A DNA stretch of 64,000 nt from SIG480 sp045595605 (GCA_045595605.1 JAZOAS010000149.1:13189-77188), one strand, 5' to 3'. Counted from the stretch's first letter, positions 52,120-60,256 are shown. Notes: generated by a model not told the origin, from the sequence alone. Numbers and translations: made by a program.

Positions 52120-53925
52120 ATGAAAAAGCTTATTGCGGTGATACTTTGTGCCGTTATGCTCACATCTCTTCTTCCGATGTCTGCTTTTGCGGCGAGCGGA
52201 ACTCTTGTTCGCGAAGAAGAGCTTGCGAGAGATTTGAAAGCGCTTGGAATATTCAAGGGCGTTTCGGAAACTGATTTCGCGCTTGACCGCGCGCCGACGC
52301 GAACTGAAGCTCTTGTTATGCTTATCCGCGTTCTCGGTCGTGAGAATGAGGCGCTTGCAAAGGGAGGACGGCATCCGTTTTTGGATGTTCCGCAGTGGGC
52401 TGATAAATATGTAGGATATGCTTATGAGAACAACCTCACAAACGGCGTATCCGCTACAAAGTTCGGAAGTAACAGCGTAGCCTCGGCGTCTATGTATATA
52501 ACCTTCGTTCTCCGCGCGCTCGGATATTCCGATTCCAACGGGGATTTCACCTGGGATAACCCCTTTGCTCTCGCCCGTCAGACGGGAATCATGAGCGGAA
52601 ACCCCGACATTATGAAATTCCTCCGTGCGGATGTTGTGCTTGTCTCTTATGCGGCGCTTGAGGCGCAAATCAAGGGAACACGCAAGACGCTTGCTCAGAA
52701 GCTTATTGAAGCGGGAGTGTTCACTGTTGAAGCTTACGACAGATACTATAATGTCTCCGAGTTTGAAAACGAAGGAATGAGCAAGATGCTCACAGCTGAA
52801 GAGATTTATGCGAAGTGCTCCCCCGCCGTTTTCTATATTGAGGTGTATGACCAGAGCGGAAAGCCTTTTGCAATGGGCAGTGGCTTCTTTATAGACTCTG
52901 ACGGTACGGCTGTAACAAACTACCATGTTATTGAGGGGGCGGCAAGTGCAAAAATCCGCCTTTCCGATAGCGGAAAAGTCCACAGAATCGAGAGTGTTTA
53001 CGATTACAGCGCTGAGGAAGACTGGGCGGTTGTAAAAGTTAGCGGCAAGGACTTCCCATATCTCGAAATTGAAAAAGAAGAAGCCGTGCGCGGCGGACAG
53101 GTTGTTTATGCAATCGGAAGTCCGCAGGGGCTTGAAAACACAATTTCAGAAGGGCTTGTCTCAAATCCGAACCGTATTATCGGAGATGCGCAGTATATCC
53201 AGATAAGCGTTCCGATTTCTCAGGGTTCATCGGGAGGCGCGCTTATAAATCAATCAGGAAAGGTAATCGGCATCACCTCTGCAATATGGGCAGAGGGTCA
53301 GAACTTAAACCTCGCGCGTCCGATTTCGGTAATTGAGGGCTACAATAAAGAAAAAGACCCCCACAACCACACGGGACAGTTTGAAAACAGTCATCTCCCG
53401 GTTGGCGAAGTTGATGTCATAGGCGTTCCGAGAGCGGACGTGGCACGAGAGGTTCTGCATCGGTGGATTGCAAATAACAGCAACATAACAATCGGTAATA
53501 TGCTGGCATACGGCGGAGTATATGAAGCTGACGGCGGAAAAGCAGGGCTCTATATTGCGTATGACTCCGGAGAAAATCTTTTCTATCTTCTTGGCGAATA
53601 CAATTTTGACGGCGGTGACAGCTTTGGCGTAGTTCTTGCTTTCAGCCCCTATGACGATGAGGTTTTTACAAAGTATGAGTATTACCCTGAAGGCTGGGAC
53701 CATGCCGATGTTTCGGAAGATCAGACATTCAGCAAAGATGATTTTAGCCAGGACTTTGGCTTTGAATTTAAACAGGCGGTGTTTGTGGATGAAAAAGAGT
53801 TGCACCAGAATAATGCCGCATCGCTTGTGCTTGATTGTCTCTGGTTTGTAGATGATATTATGAGAAGAAATCTCACAGGATACGGACTCCGTGGCGTTGT
53901 CGATCTCGGATTTGTGTATTTCTAA
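52120..53925 (+). CDS. Secreted SLH-domain, HtrA-like serine protease
   Basis: A 601-residue exported protein. The signal peptide runs to about residue 25 (SAFAA). Residues about 35-190 hold SLH-like repeats (LGIFKGVSETDFALDRAPTR, WADKYVGYAYENNLTNGVS) that would attach it to the cell wall. Residues about 225-400 are a trypsin-like domain with His in NYHVIEG, Asp in EEDWAVVKV and Ser in SQGSSGGALIN, so the catalytic triad is complete. No PDZ domain follows; the last 190 residues form an unrecognised acidic, aromatic-rich domain. Likely an envelope quality-control protease. Confidence 0.88.
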   Translation: MKKLIAVILCAVMLTSLLPMSAFAASGTLVREEELARDLKALGIFKGVSETDFALDRAPTRTEALVMLIRVLGRENEALAKGGRHPFLDVPQWADKYVGYAYENNLTNGVSATKFGSNSVASASMYITFVLRALGYSDSNGDFTWDNPFALARQTGIMSGNPDIMKFLRADVVLVSYAALEAQIKGTRKTLAQKLIEAGVFTVEAYDRYYNVSEFENEGMSKMLTAEEIYAKCSPAVFYIEVYDQSGKPFAMGSGFFIDSDGTAVTNYHVIEGAASAKIRLSDSGKVHRIESVYDYSAEEDWAVVKVSGKDFPYLEIEKEEAVRGGQVVYAIGSPQGLENTISEGLVSNPNRIIGDAQYIQISVPISQGSSGGALINQSGKVIGITSAIWAEGQNLNLARPISVIEGYNKEKDPHNHTGQFENSHLPVGEVDVIGVPRADVAREVLHRWIANNSNITIGNMLAYGGVYEADGGKAGLYIAYDSGENLFYLLGEYNFDGGDSFGVVLAFSPYDDEVFTKYEYYPEGWDHADVSEDQTFSKDDFSQDFGFEFKQAVFVDEKELHQNNAASLVLDCLWFVDDIMRRNLTGYGLRGVVDLGFVYF

Positions 53926-53937
53926 GACATACCGCTA

Positions 53938-53967
53938 TTGACTTTTGGTCTTTTGGCGTGATATAAT
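53938..53967 (+). promoter_or_regulatory. Promoter of the SCIFF operon
   Basis: TTGACT (53938-53943), 18-bp spacer and an extended -10, TGATATAAT (TATAAT at 53962-53967). Confidence 0.75.
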
Positions 53968-54004
53968 ACTAAAAAAGATATAAAACTTTACGGAGGCTTT
54001 TAAA

Positions 54005-54154
54005 ATGAACCATATCAAGACTTTAAAAACTCGTGACCTTTGCCAGAGTGCAAAAAACGGTGGTTGCGGTGAGTGCCAGACTTCTTGCCAGTCTGCTTGC
54101 AAGACAAGCTGCGGTATCGCAAACCAGAAGTGCGAGAATTCTTCAAAGAAGTAA
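54005..54154 (+). CDS. scfA: SCIFF ranthipeptide precursor, with seven cysteines
   Basis: A 49-residue precursor of the six-cysteines-in-forty-five-residues family, cross-linked by thioethers by the adjacent radical SAM enzyme. The leader starts MNHIKTLKTRD and the core is GGCGECQTSCQSACKTSC, followed by ANQKCEN. Cysteines are at 21, 24, 28, 32, 36 and 43 as expected, plus an extra one at 13 in the leader. GGAGG lies ahead of the ATG. It is too short for most gene finders. A hairpin separates it from the maturase gene. Confidence 0.95.
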   Translation: MNHIKTLKTRDLCQSAKNGGCGECQTSCQSACKTSCGIANQKCENSSKK

Positions 54155-54165
54155 GAAAAACTTTC

Positions 54166-54196
54166 AAAATACCGCCGTATATACGGCGGTATTTTT
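54166..54196 (+). terminator. Hairpin between SCIFF precursor and maturase genes
   Basis: AAAATACCGCCGTAT pairs with ATACGGCGGTATTTTT. Partial read-through would give much more peptide than enzyme. Confidence 0.8.
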
Positions 54197-54216
54197 CGTG
54201 AGGAGTAAAAAACACT

Positions 54217-55593
54217 ATGATACATACATACAAAATGGGCGGGCTCAATATCGTTCTCGATGTTTTCTCAGGCTCTATCCACGCGGTTGACGATGTAACT
54301 TATGACATTATAGAAAATTTTGAGGAAAAGTCGCGCGAGGTGCTTCTTTCCGAGGTTTCAAAAAAGTATGAGGACATCGACAAAGCCGAAATTGAGGAGT
54401 GCTACGACGAGATATGCGCTCTTCGCGACGAGGGAAAGCTCTTTTCAAAGGACGATTTCCGCGCTATCGCGGGCGAGCTCAAGGAGAAGACCTCGGGCGT
54501 TGTAAAGGCGCTCTGTCTTCATATTGCCCACACCTGTAACTTAAACTGCTCATACTGTTTTGCAAGTCAGGGTAAATACTCGGGCGAGCGCGCTGTAATG
54601 AGCTTCGAAACGGGCAAGCGTGCGCTCGATTTCCTTATCGAAAATTCAGGCACGAGACGAAACCTCGAGGTTGACTTCTTCGGCGGCGAGCCCCTTATGA
54701 ACTTTGAGGTTGTAAAGAAGCTTGTTGAGTATGCAAGAAGCGTTGAAAAGGCAGCGGGAAAGAACTTCCGCTTCACGCTCACGACAAACGGTATGCTTAT
54801 AGATGATGATGTCATAGATTTTGCAAACCGCGAGATGTCGAATGTGGTTTTAAGCCTTGACGGCAGACGCGAGATTCACGACCGCTTCCGCGTTGACTAT
54901 AACGGAAAAGGAAGCTTTGACCGGATTGTTCCGAAGTTTCAGAAGCTGGTGAAAGCGCGCGGCGGGAAAGAATATTACATGCGCGGTACATTCACCCACG
55001 CAAACCCCGACTTTTTGGAGGATATAAAGACGATGCTCGACCTTGGCTTTACGGAGCTTTCTATGGAGCCTGTCGTCTGCGCGCCGGGGGATTCGGCGGA
55101 GCTTACAAGGGCTGACCTTGAAATCGTAAAAGAGCAGTATGAACAGCTTGCATACCTTATGCTCGAGCGCGAAAAGCAAGGCAAACCCTTTACCTTCTAT
55201 CACTATATGATTGACTTAACCGGAGGACCCTGCATCTACAAGCGAATTTCGGGTTGCGGTTCAGGTACGGAGTATATGGCGGTCACGCCGTGGGGCGACC
55301 TTTACCCCTGCCACCAGTTCGTGGGAGACGAAAAATTCTGCCTCGGAAACATCTTTGACGGCGTTACAAACACTGCCGTTCAGGATGAATTTAAAAAGTG
55401 TAATGTCTATGCGCACTCAGATTGCGACAACTGCTGGGCAAAGCTTTATTGCTCGGGCGGCTGTGCCGCAAACGCTTACCACGCGACGGGTAGCGTCACG
55501 GGAATTTACGAAAGTGGCTGTGAGCTTTTCAGAAAGCGTATGGAATGCGCAATTTTCCTTGAGGTTTCACGAAGCCTCGGTGACGAAGAATGA
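54217..55593 (+). CDS. scfB: SCIFF radical SAM maturase
   Basis: Radical SAM enzyme that forms thioether links from Cys to other residues of the SCIFF peptide (458 aa). The N-terminal region (residues about 1-90) has the peptide-recognition fold (HTYKMGGLNIVLDVFSGSIH). The SAM cluster motif is CNLNCSYCFA (CxxxCxxC), followed by DFFGGEPLMNF. The C-terminal SPASM part carries cysteines in GCGSGTEYMAV, LYPCHQF and DCDNCWAKLYCSGGC for auxiliary clusters. It overlaps the next gene by four bases. Confidence 0.95.
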   Translation: MIHTYKMGGLNIVLDVFSGSIHAVDDVTYDIIENFEEKSREVLLSEVSKKYEDIDKAEIEECYDEICALRDEGKLFSKDDFRAIAGELKEKTSGVVKALCLHIAHTCNLNCSYCFASQGKYSGERAVMSFETGKRALDFLIENSGTRRNLEVDFFGGEPLMNFEVVKKLVEYARSVEKAAGKNFRFTLTTNGMLIDDDVIDFANREMSNVVLSLDGRREIHDRFRVDYNGKGSFDRIVPKFQKLVKARGGKEYYMRGTFTHANPDFLEDIKTMLDLGFTELSMEPVVCAPGDSAELTRADLEIVKEQYEQLAYLMLEREKQGKPFTFYHYMIDLTGGPCIYKRISGCGSGTEYMAVTPWGDLYPCHQFVGDEKFCLGNIFDGVTNTAVQDEFKKCNVYAHSDCDNCWAKLYCSGGCAANAYHATGSVTGIYESGCELFRKRMECAIFLEVSRSLGDEE

Positions 55594-56882
55594 GAACGCC
55601 GATTTGTGACTTTCTGAGAGAGTACGCGGAAAGAGAAGCCGTAAGGCTTCATATGCCGGGGCATAAGGGGAAAACGGTGCTCGGTCCTGAAAAACTTGAC
55701 ATTACCGAGATTCACGGCGCGGATGTTCTCTATTCAGCCTGCGGGATAATAAAGGAAAGTGAAGATATCGCATCCTCGCTTTTCGGAAGCGGGAAAACGC
55801 TTTACTCAGCCGAAGGCTCGTCGCTCGCTATCCGAGCGATGCTGTATCTTATAAAACGATACGCCACCGAAAAGGGCGAGAGGGCAAAAATCCTTGCCGG
55901 GAGAAATGCACATAAGACATTTATAACTGCATCTGCAATTCTCGATATTGATGTGAGATACATAGCCCCCGATGAGATTTCCGCGCAAATTGCGGCGGAA
56001 AAACCGACGGCGGTATATGTAACAAGCCCCGATTATCTCGGAAAGTGTGCCGATACCAGGAATCTTTCCGAAACTTGCCACAAAAACGGCGCAGTTCTGA
56101 TTGTTGACAACGCCCACGGCGCATATTTAAAATTTTTGAAAGAATCACGCCACCCCATAGACCTCGGCGCGGATATGTGCTGTGACTCGGCGCATAAAAC
56201 GCTCCCCGTTCTCACGGGCGGTGCGTATCTCCACATAGCAAAGGGTGCTCCTGCGGAGTTTTCGGAATACGCAGAAGATGCAATGGCGCTTTTTGCTTCA
56301 ACAAGCCCGTCGTATCTGATTCTCGCGTCTCTCGACAATGCAAACAAGGTGATTTCGGAAGAAAAAAACCTTTTCGATGAAGTTTCTTTTCTTGCTAAAA
56401 GCTTTAAAAGGAAGCTTTCGGACCACGGTTATACCCTCGTCGGCGACGAGCCGTTGAAAATTACAATCGCACCGAAGAGCTTTGGCTATACGGGAGAAGA
56501 GCTTGCGGAAAAACTTCTTAAAGACGGTGTCGTCTGCGAGTTTGCAGACCGCGATTTTCTCGTTATGATGTTCTCGATAAAAACGACGGAGGAAGAGCTT
56601 TCAAAAACCGAGCGCGCCCTTCTTTCATACGAGCGACGCGAGGCGATTGATGAAACCCCGCCACGGCTTTCTCCGGCTGAATTTGTTATCTCTCCGAATG
56701 AGGCGTTAATCTTACCGTCAGAAACGGTAGAGGTAGAAAAGTGTGAAGGGAGAACCTTTGCGGATATCTCCGTTTCTTGCCCCCCTGCCGTGCCGATTGT
56801 TATATGTGGCGAGAAAATCAACAAAGAGTTGATAGAATCGCTTAAATATTACGGCGTAAAGACCTGTAAGGTAGTAAAATAA
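55590..56882 (+). CDS. Orn/Lys/Arg decarboxylase family PLP enzyme
   Basis: A 430-residue fold I PLP enzyme of the Orn/Lys/Arg decarboxylase class (YaaO/SpeA-like short form). The opening RLHMPGHKGK, the LYSAEGSSLAIRAML segment and the PLP lysine in CCDSAHKTLPVLTGGAYLH are typical. The C-terminal domain is small. It likely decarboxylates lysine, ornithine or arginine; which one cannot be told. Its ATG overlaps the maturase stop (ATGA), so translation is coupled. Confidence 0.88.
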   Translation: MRTPICDFLREYAEREAVRLHMPGHKGKTVLGPEKLDITEIHGADVLYSACGIIKESEDIASSLFGSGKTLYSAEGSSLAIRAMLYLIKRYATEKGERAKILAGRNAHKTFITASAILDIDVRYIAPDEISAQIAAEKPTAVYVTSPDYLGKCADTRNLSETCHKNGAVLIVDNAHGAYLKFLKESRHPIDLGADMCCDSAHKTLPVLTGGAYLHIAKGAPAEFSEYAEDAMALFASTSPSYLILASLDNANKVISEEKNLFDEVSFLAKSFKRKLSDHGYTLVGDEPLKITIAPKSFGYTGEELAEKLLKDGVVCEFADRDFLVMMFSIKTTEEELSKTERALLSYERREAIDETPPRLSPAEFVISPNEALILPSETVEVEKCEGRTFADISVSCPPAVPIVICGEKINKELIESLKYYGVKTCKVVK

Positions 56883-56911
56883 AAAACCTGCGAAATTTTC
56901 GCAGGTTTTTG
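56883..56911. terminator. Terminator between the decarboxylase and mgsA genes
   Basis: AAAACCTGCGAA pairs with TTCGCAGGTTTTT; it serves both converging genes. Confidence 0.85.
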
Positions 56912-56914
56912 TTT

Positions 56915-57337
56915 TTATATAAGGTTTTCGTGGCCGCCTTCTTTTCTGAGGATGTCGCGCCAACCCATATCTCCGCGCGAAAGACCGAGGATAAGCACCT
57001 CGGCGGTCGCGATGTTCGTCGCGACGGGAATGTTGTGAGCATCGCAAAGGTTGAGTACCGAGGAAACATCAGGCTCGTGCGGACGCTTTGAAAGCGGGTC
57101 GCGGAAGAAGAGCATCATATCAATCTCGTTATAGGCGATTCTCGCGCCTATCTGCTGAACACCGCCCTGAGCCCCTGAAAGAAACGCGTGGACATCAAGC
57201 CCCGTCGCATCGGAAATGAGCTTTGCGGTGGTAGCAGTTCCGCAGAGAGAATGGTGCTCGAGAATACTTTTATAAGCTGTACAGAACTGAATCATAAGTT
57301 CTTTTTTCTTATCGTGTGCAATAAGCGCTATGTTCAT
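56915..57337 (-). CDS. mgsA: Methylglyoxal synthase
   Basis: Converts dihydroxyacetone phosphate to methylglyoxal when sugar phosphates build up (140 aa). The phosphate-binding opening IALIAHDKKKELMIQF and the catalytic block LSGAQGGVQQIGARIAYNEIDMMLFFRDPL are unmistakable. It lies 20 bases downstream of the MinD-like gene, GAGGAA ahead of its start, as the last gene of a two-gene operon. Confidence 0.95.
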   Translation of the reverse strand: MNIALIAHDKKKELMIQFCTAYKSILEHHSLCGTATTAKLISDATGLDVHAFLSGAQGGVQQIGARIAYNEIDMMLFFRDPLSKRPHEPDVSSVLNLCDAHNIPVATNIATAEVLILGLSRGDMGWRDILRKEGGHENLI

Positions 57338-57356
57338 AGTAAAATTCCTCTGAAAA

Positions 57357-58115
57357 TTAAACCTTTTTTGATATCTTCATAAGCGGGAGGTTCTCACCGC
57401 AGATTCGGCGCGCAATGTTCATATACGCGCGCGCGGCGGGGCTTCGCTTCATATGGCAGACGAGCTTACCGCGGTTTGCGGCGGCGATGACATTCTTGTC
57501 CTCAGGAACGATTCCGATAAGCTGTGTGCTTGCCCTGTCGATAGCTTCGTCGATATTGAGCGTTGCGAGGCGGCGGATAAGCGACGGCCTTACGCGGTTG
57601 ACGACAAGGCGGATATCCGAAATCCCGCGGGAGCGGAGAGAGGCGCGGGTGAGCTGAGCATCGCGCAGGGAGACGGTGTCGGGCGTTGCAACGATTATCG
57701 CCGAATCAGCGGCGGCAGCGGCAAGCTTGAACCCGAAATCAAGCCCTGCGGGGCAGTCGATAATGCAGAAATCGCATATCTTTTTAATTTCCGAAACGAG
57801 CTTGGAAAACTGTTCGGGGGAAATTTCGCGCCCTGCATTTTCTCCGAGAGGAGAGGACAGAAGCTTTAAGTTTTCGACAAGAGGATGAGCGAGAAGCGCG
57901 CCCTCAAGCGATACGCTGCCCGAAGAGACATCGGTAAAGTCAAACAGCGAAAGCTCGGAGACACCGAGAACGATATCCATATTGCGAAGGCCAACATCGG
58001 CATCAATTACGACGACGCTCTTGCCGAGAGCCGCAAGCGATGAGGCAATTCCCGAGGCGACGGAGGTTTTACCCGTTCCGCCCTTTCCCGAGGCGATACA
58101 AATAGCCCGTGACAT
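57357..58115 (-). CDS. minD: MinD-like ParA-family ATPase
   Basis: A 252-residue deviant-Walker ATPase. SGKGGTGKTS (residues 9-18) holds the signature lysine, and VIDADVGLRNMDIVLG and IIDCPAGLDFGFKLA are typical of MinD. The start at 58115 is chosen over an upstream TTG because GGGGGAG lies ahead. No minC or minE is adjacent, and the C-terminus (LPLMKISKKV) lacks the clear amphipathic membrane helix of known MinD. It may still place the division site, but a divergent role is possible. Confidence 0.82.
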   Translation of the reverse strand: MSRAICIASGKGGTGKTSVASGIASSLAALGKSVVVIDADVGLRNMDIVLGVSELSLFDFTDVSSGSVSLEGALLAHPLVENLKLLSSPLGENAGREISPEQFSKLVSEIKKICDFCIIDCPAGLDFGFKLAAAAADSAIIVATPDTVSLRDAQLTRASLRSRGISDIRLVVNRVRPSLIRRLATLNIDEAIDRASTQLIGIVPEDKNVIAAANRGKLVCHMKRSPAARAYMNIARRICGENLPLMKISKKV

Positions 58116-58260
58116 CGAAAACTCACTCCCCCTTTTTCCCAAACTTTATAATAATTATACAATAATTAAACAGATTTGTAAATTATTTTTATTTACAAAA
58201 GCGCCTTTTTAAACGACAAAAAATTTAAAGCATAAATTGTATCGGTTTTCAATCGAAGCG

Positions 58261-58326
58261 TGTCGAGAGAAATTTCCAAATATTTCCAAATTTAGTATTG
58301 AAAAATTTGGTAAAATATGGTAAATT
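58261..58326 (+). promoter_or_regulatory. Promoter region of spo0A
   Basis: TTGAAA (58298-58303), 17-bp spacer and TAAATT (58321-58326) with ATGG before it. Upstream lie TGTCGAG (58261-58267) and TTCCAAATATTTCCA (58274-58288), both also found ahead of noc. No sigma-H element was recognised. Confidence 0.5.
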
Positions 58327-58358
58327 ATATACATAAAGAAAATATGGAGGAAGAAAAA

Positions 58359-59141
58359 ATGGGAAACAAAATTAAAGTAGTTGTTGCGGAGGAAAACCGC
58401 GAATATCTTGAAATGATATGTAATTCAATAAGTTCTGAGCGTGCGTTTGAGCTTGTGGGTAAGACCTCAGACGGCAAAGAGGCGCTGAAGCTCTGTTCTG
58501 AAAATGCGCCCGATGTTCTCATCGTCAGCAGCATCCTCACTTCCCTTGACGGGCTCGGGGTTGCAGAGGAGATCAAGAAGAGCGCAAGGGCGAAGAGACC
58601 TATCGTTTTCATGACCTCGATTTCGCCAAACGAATCGCTTGCCCGCGCGGCGGCGGCCTGCGGAGTTACCTACTTTATGGTAAAGCCGTTTACGGCAGAG
58701 GTGATTCGTGACAGGCTTCTTCTCTTTGCGGGGGATAGCGGAGTTTCAAGGCGCGCAGACCTTCCCGCCGCATCAAGCGAGAGTGTTGAGCTTCTCGTTA
58801 CATCAATTATCCACGAAATCGGAGTTCCCGCACACATCAAGGGCTATCACTATCTCCGCGAGGCTATAATTCTCGCGGTAAAGGATATCGACATTATAAA
58901 CGCGATAACAAAGGTTTTGTATCCGACGGTTGCAAAGAAGTTCCAGACGACCTCATCCCGCGTTGAGCGCGCTATCCGCCACGCGATTGAAACAGCCTGG
59001 AACCGTGGCGATCTTGATACGCTCAACAAGTTCTTCGGCTACACCGTTTCAAACACCAAGGGCAAGCCGACAAACTCGGAGTTTATAGCGATGATTGCGG
59101 ATAAATTAAACCTCGAGCTCAAACAGCAGGTCGCAATATAG
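58359..59141 (+). CDS. spo0A: Spo0A-type response regulator with a degenerate receiver
   Basis: A 260-residue homologue of the sporulation master regulator. The output domain (about 145-260) is strongly conserved, including IKGYHYLREAI, ITKVLYPTVAKKF and the recognition helix TTSSRVERAIRHAIE (197-211), then FGYTVSNTKGKPTNSEFIAMIADKL. The receiver (about 4-122) keeps Thr86 and Lys109, but the phosphoacceptor Asp is Ser57 (VLIVSSILTSLDGL) and the acidic pair is Glu11-Glu12. Phosphorelay control is therefore unlikely. AGGAGG fixes the start at 58359. It stands alone, divergent from minD, not near spoIVB as is usual. Confidence 0.93.
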   Translation: MGNKIKVVVAEENREYLEMICNSISSERAFELVGKTSDGKEALKLCSENAPDVLIVSSILTSLDGLGVAEEIKKSARAKRPIVFMTSISPNESLARAAAACGVTYFMVKPFTAEVIRDRLLLFAGDSGVSRRADLPAASSESVELLVTSIIHEIGVPAHIKGYHYLREAIILAVKDIDIINAITKVLYPTVAKKFQTTSSRVERAIRHAIETAWNRGDLDTLNKFFGYTVSNTKGKPTNSEFIAMIADKLNLELKQQVAI

Positions 59142-59146
59142 CAAAC

Positions 59147-59170
59147 GCGCCACCGTACGGTGGCGCTTTT
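59147..59170 (+). terminator. Terminator of spo0A
   Basis: GCGCCACCG pairs with CGGTGGCGC, followed by TTTTATTGC. Confidence 0.85.
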
Positions 59171-59229
59171 ATTGCTTTTTTCGGGAAGGTATGATATTAT
59201 AAAAACAGAAAACTTCAGGGGGGAAAGGT

Positions 59230-60045
59230 ATGAAACGAGGAATTATCCGTATTATATTGGGAATTGTAATGATAGCACTGCAGATACTTGGAATTTACGG
59301 CGCTTTTGCATACGGTACGGTCGGCAGTGAGATATATACTCCCGGGTATTACAGTGTAGGCATCGGAGGTATCATTCTTCTCGTATTTGGCTTGCGTGCC
59401 TATAAAAAAGGTCTGCGCTCTCAGCTTGTGCTTCATACGAACAGCGGAAAACTGCACACTGCGATAAAATGGGTTTCGTTTGCAATATCGACACTTCTGT
59501 TCATCAGTTACTTAGTGACCTTTGTTGGAAATCTTGAGTCGTTCCCTGTTTTTACACTGTTAATGCTTTTGGGTTTCCTGTCTTTTTCGGTATATCTTCT
59601 CTTTTATGCAGGAAAGAAGCCGTCATGTCTGTTATCGACCTCTTTGATTCTTATAGGTTCCGCGTATATCAACTCTGTAATGGGCTCATTTCCGGACCTC
59701 GCGCTTTATTTGGCGGAGTCAAGCAGTTATGTATTGTATATTCTTATAAGAACTCTGCCGAAGCTTGCCGTTGCAATTCTTTATATCATCATCGCCGTCA
59801 AATTATACAGAGAGTCTTTCTCCGCAAAGACGGTCAGAGTGTTGGGTGCAATAGCATTTGCATTGGAAATGGTTGCTGAGGTGTTGTTGTCGGTTATTAT
59901 CGGAAACAGCTACTATTTCTTTGTTTTGAGCAACGATTTGTTTCTCCTGTTCCTTGTCTCCCTGCTTTTATACACAAGCGTATTCAAGCTTAATACATTA
60001 AAAGAGAATGAGAATTGCTGTAATGCAGAAGAAATGGGAATTTAA
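59230..60045 (+). CDS. Integral membrane protein, unknown function
   Basis: A 271-residue protein with about seven hydrophobic helices spread over its length (first at residues about 5-25, last near 240-258) and a short acidic, Cys-containing tail. GGGGGAAAGG precedes the ATG. No family motif was recognised. It stands alone between spo0A and the converging small ORF. Confidence 0.75.
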   Translation: MKRGIIRIILGIVMIALQILGIYGAFAYGTVGSEIYTPGYYSVGIGGIILLVFGLRAYKKGLRSQLVLHTNSGKLHTAIKWVSFAISTLLFISYLVTFVGNLESFPVFTLLMLLGFLSFSVYLLFYAGKKPSCLLSTSLILIGSAYINSVMGSFPDLALYLAESSSYVLYILIRTLPKLAVAILYIIIAVKLYRESFSAKTVRVLGAIAFALEMVAEVLLSVIIGNSYYFFVLSNDLFLLFLVSLLLYTSVFKLNTLKENENCCNAEEMGI

Positions 60046-60047
60046 AA

Positions 60048-60076
60048 TAAAACGCCGCCGTACGGCGTCGTTTTTC
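60048..60076 (+). terminator. Terminator of the membrane protein gene
   Basis: AACGCCGCCGTACGGCGTCGTTTTTCG: a hairpin around GCCGTACGGC followed by a T-run, just after the stop. Confidence 0.7.
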
Positions 60077-60080
60077 GTGT

Positions 60081-60203
60081 CTATTTCTCCTCTTTTTGCT
60101 CTATGTAGAGGGCTTCGGCTTTTTGCTGAAGCTCTTTTAGCTTTTCAATTGTGGCGGTGACACCGTTAAAAAGCTGAAAGTACATTTTTTCGTAATCCGG
60201 CAT
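60081..60203 (-). CDS. 40-residue acidic helical protein, unknown function
   Basis: An ORF of 40 codons with a strong ribosome site (GGGAGGAGAG) ahead of its ATG. The product starts MPDYEKMYFQLFNGVT and continues as a charged amphipathic helix rich in Glu, Lys and Gln, ending EQKEEK. It follows a terminator hairpin and a nested palindrome. No family was recognised. Its size and helical character suggest a small regulatory or scaffold peptide. Confidence 0.55.
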   Translation of the reverse strand: MPDYEKMYFQLFNGVTATIEKLKELQQKAEALYIEQKEEK

Positions 60204-60256
60204 TTTTCTCTCTCCTCCCGTCGATGAATTTCCCCACAATACCATTTTTGCGCAAT

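Noticed and set aside
51868..52983. 371-codon minus-strand ORF across the mnmG start and the protease gene
   Set aside because: It is antisense to two clear genes, crosses both of their promoters and has no ribosome site; its composition is that of a shadow frame.
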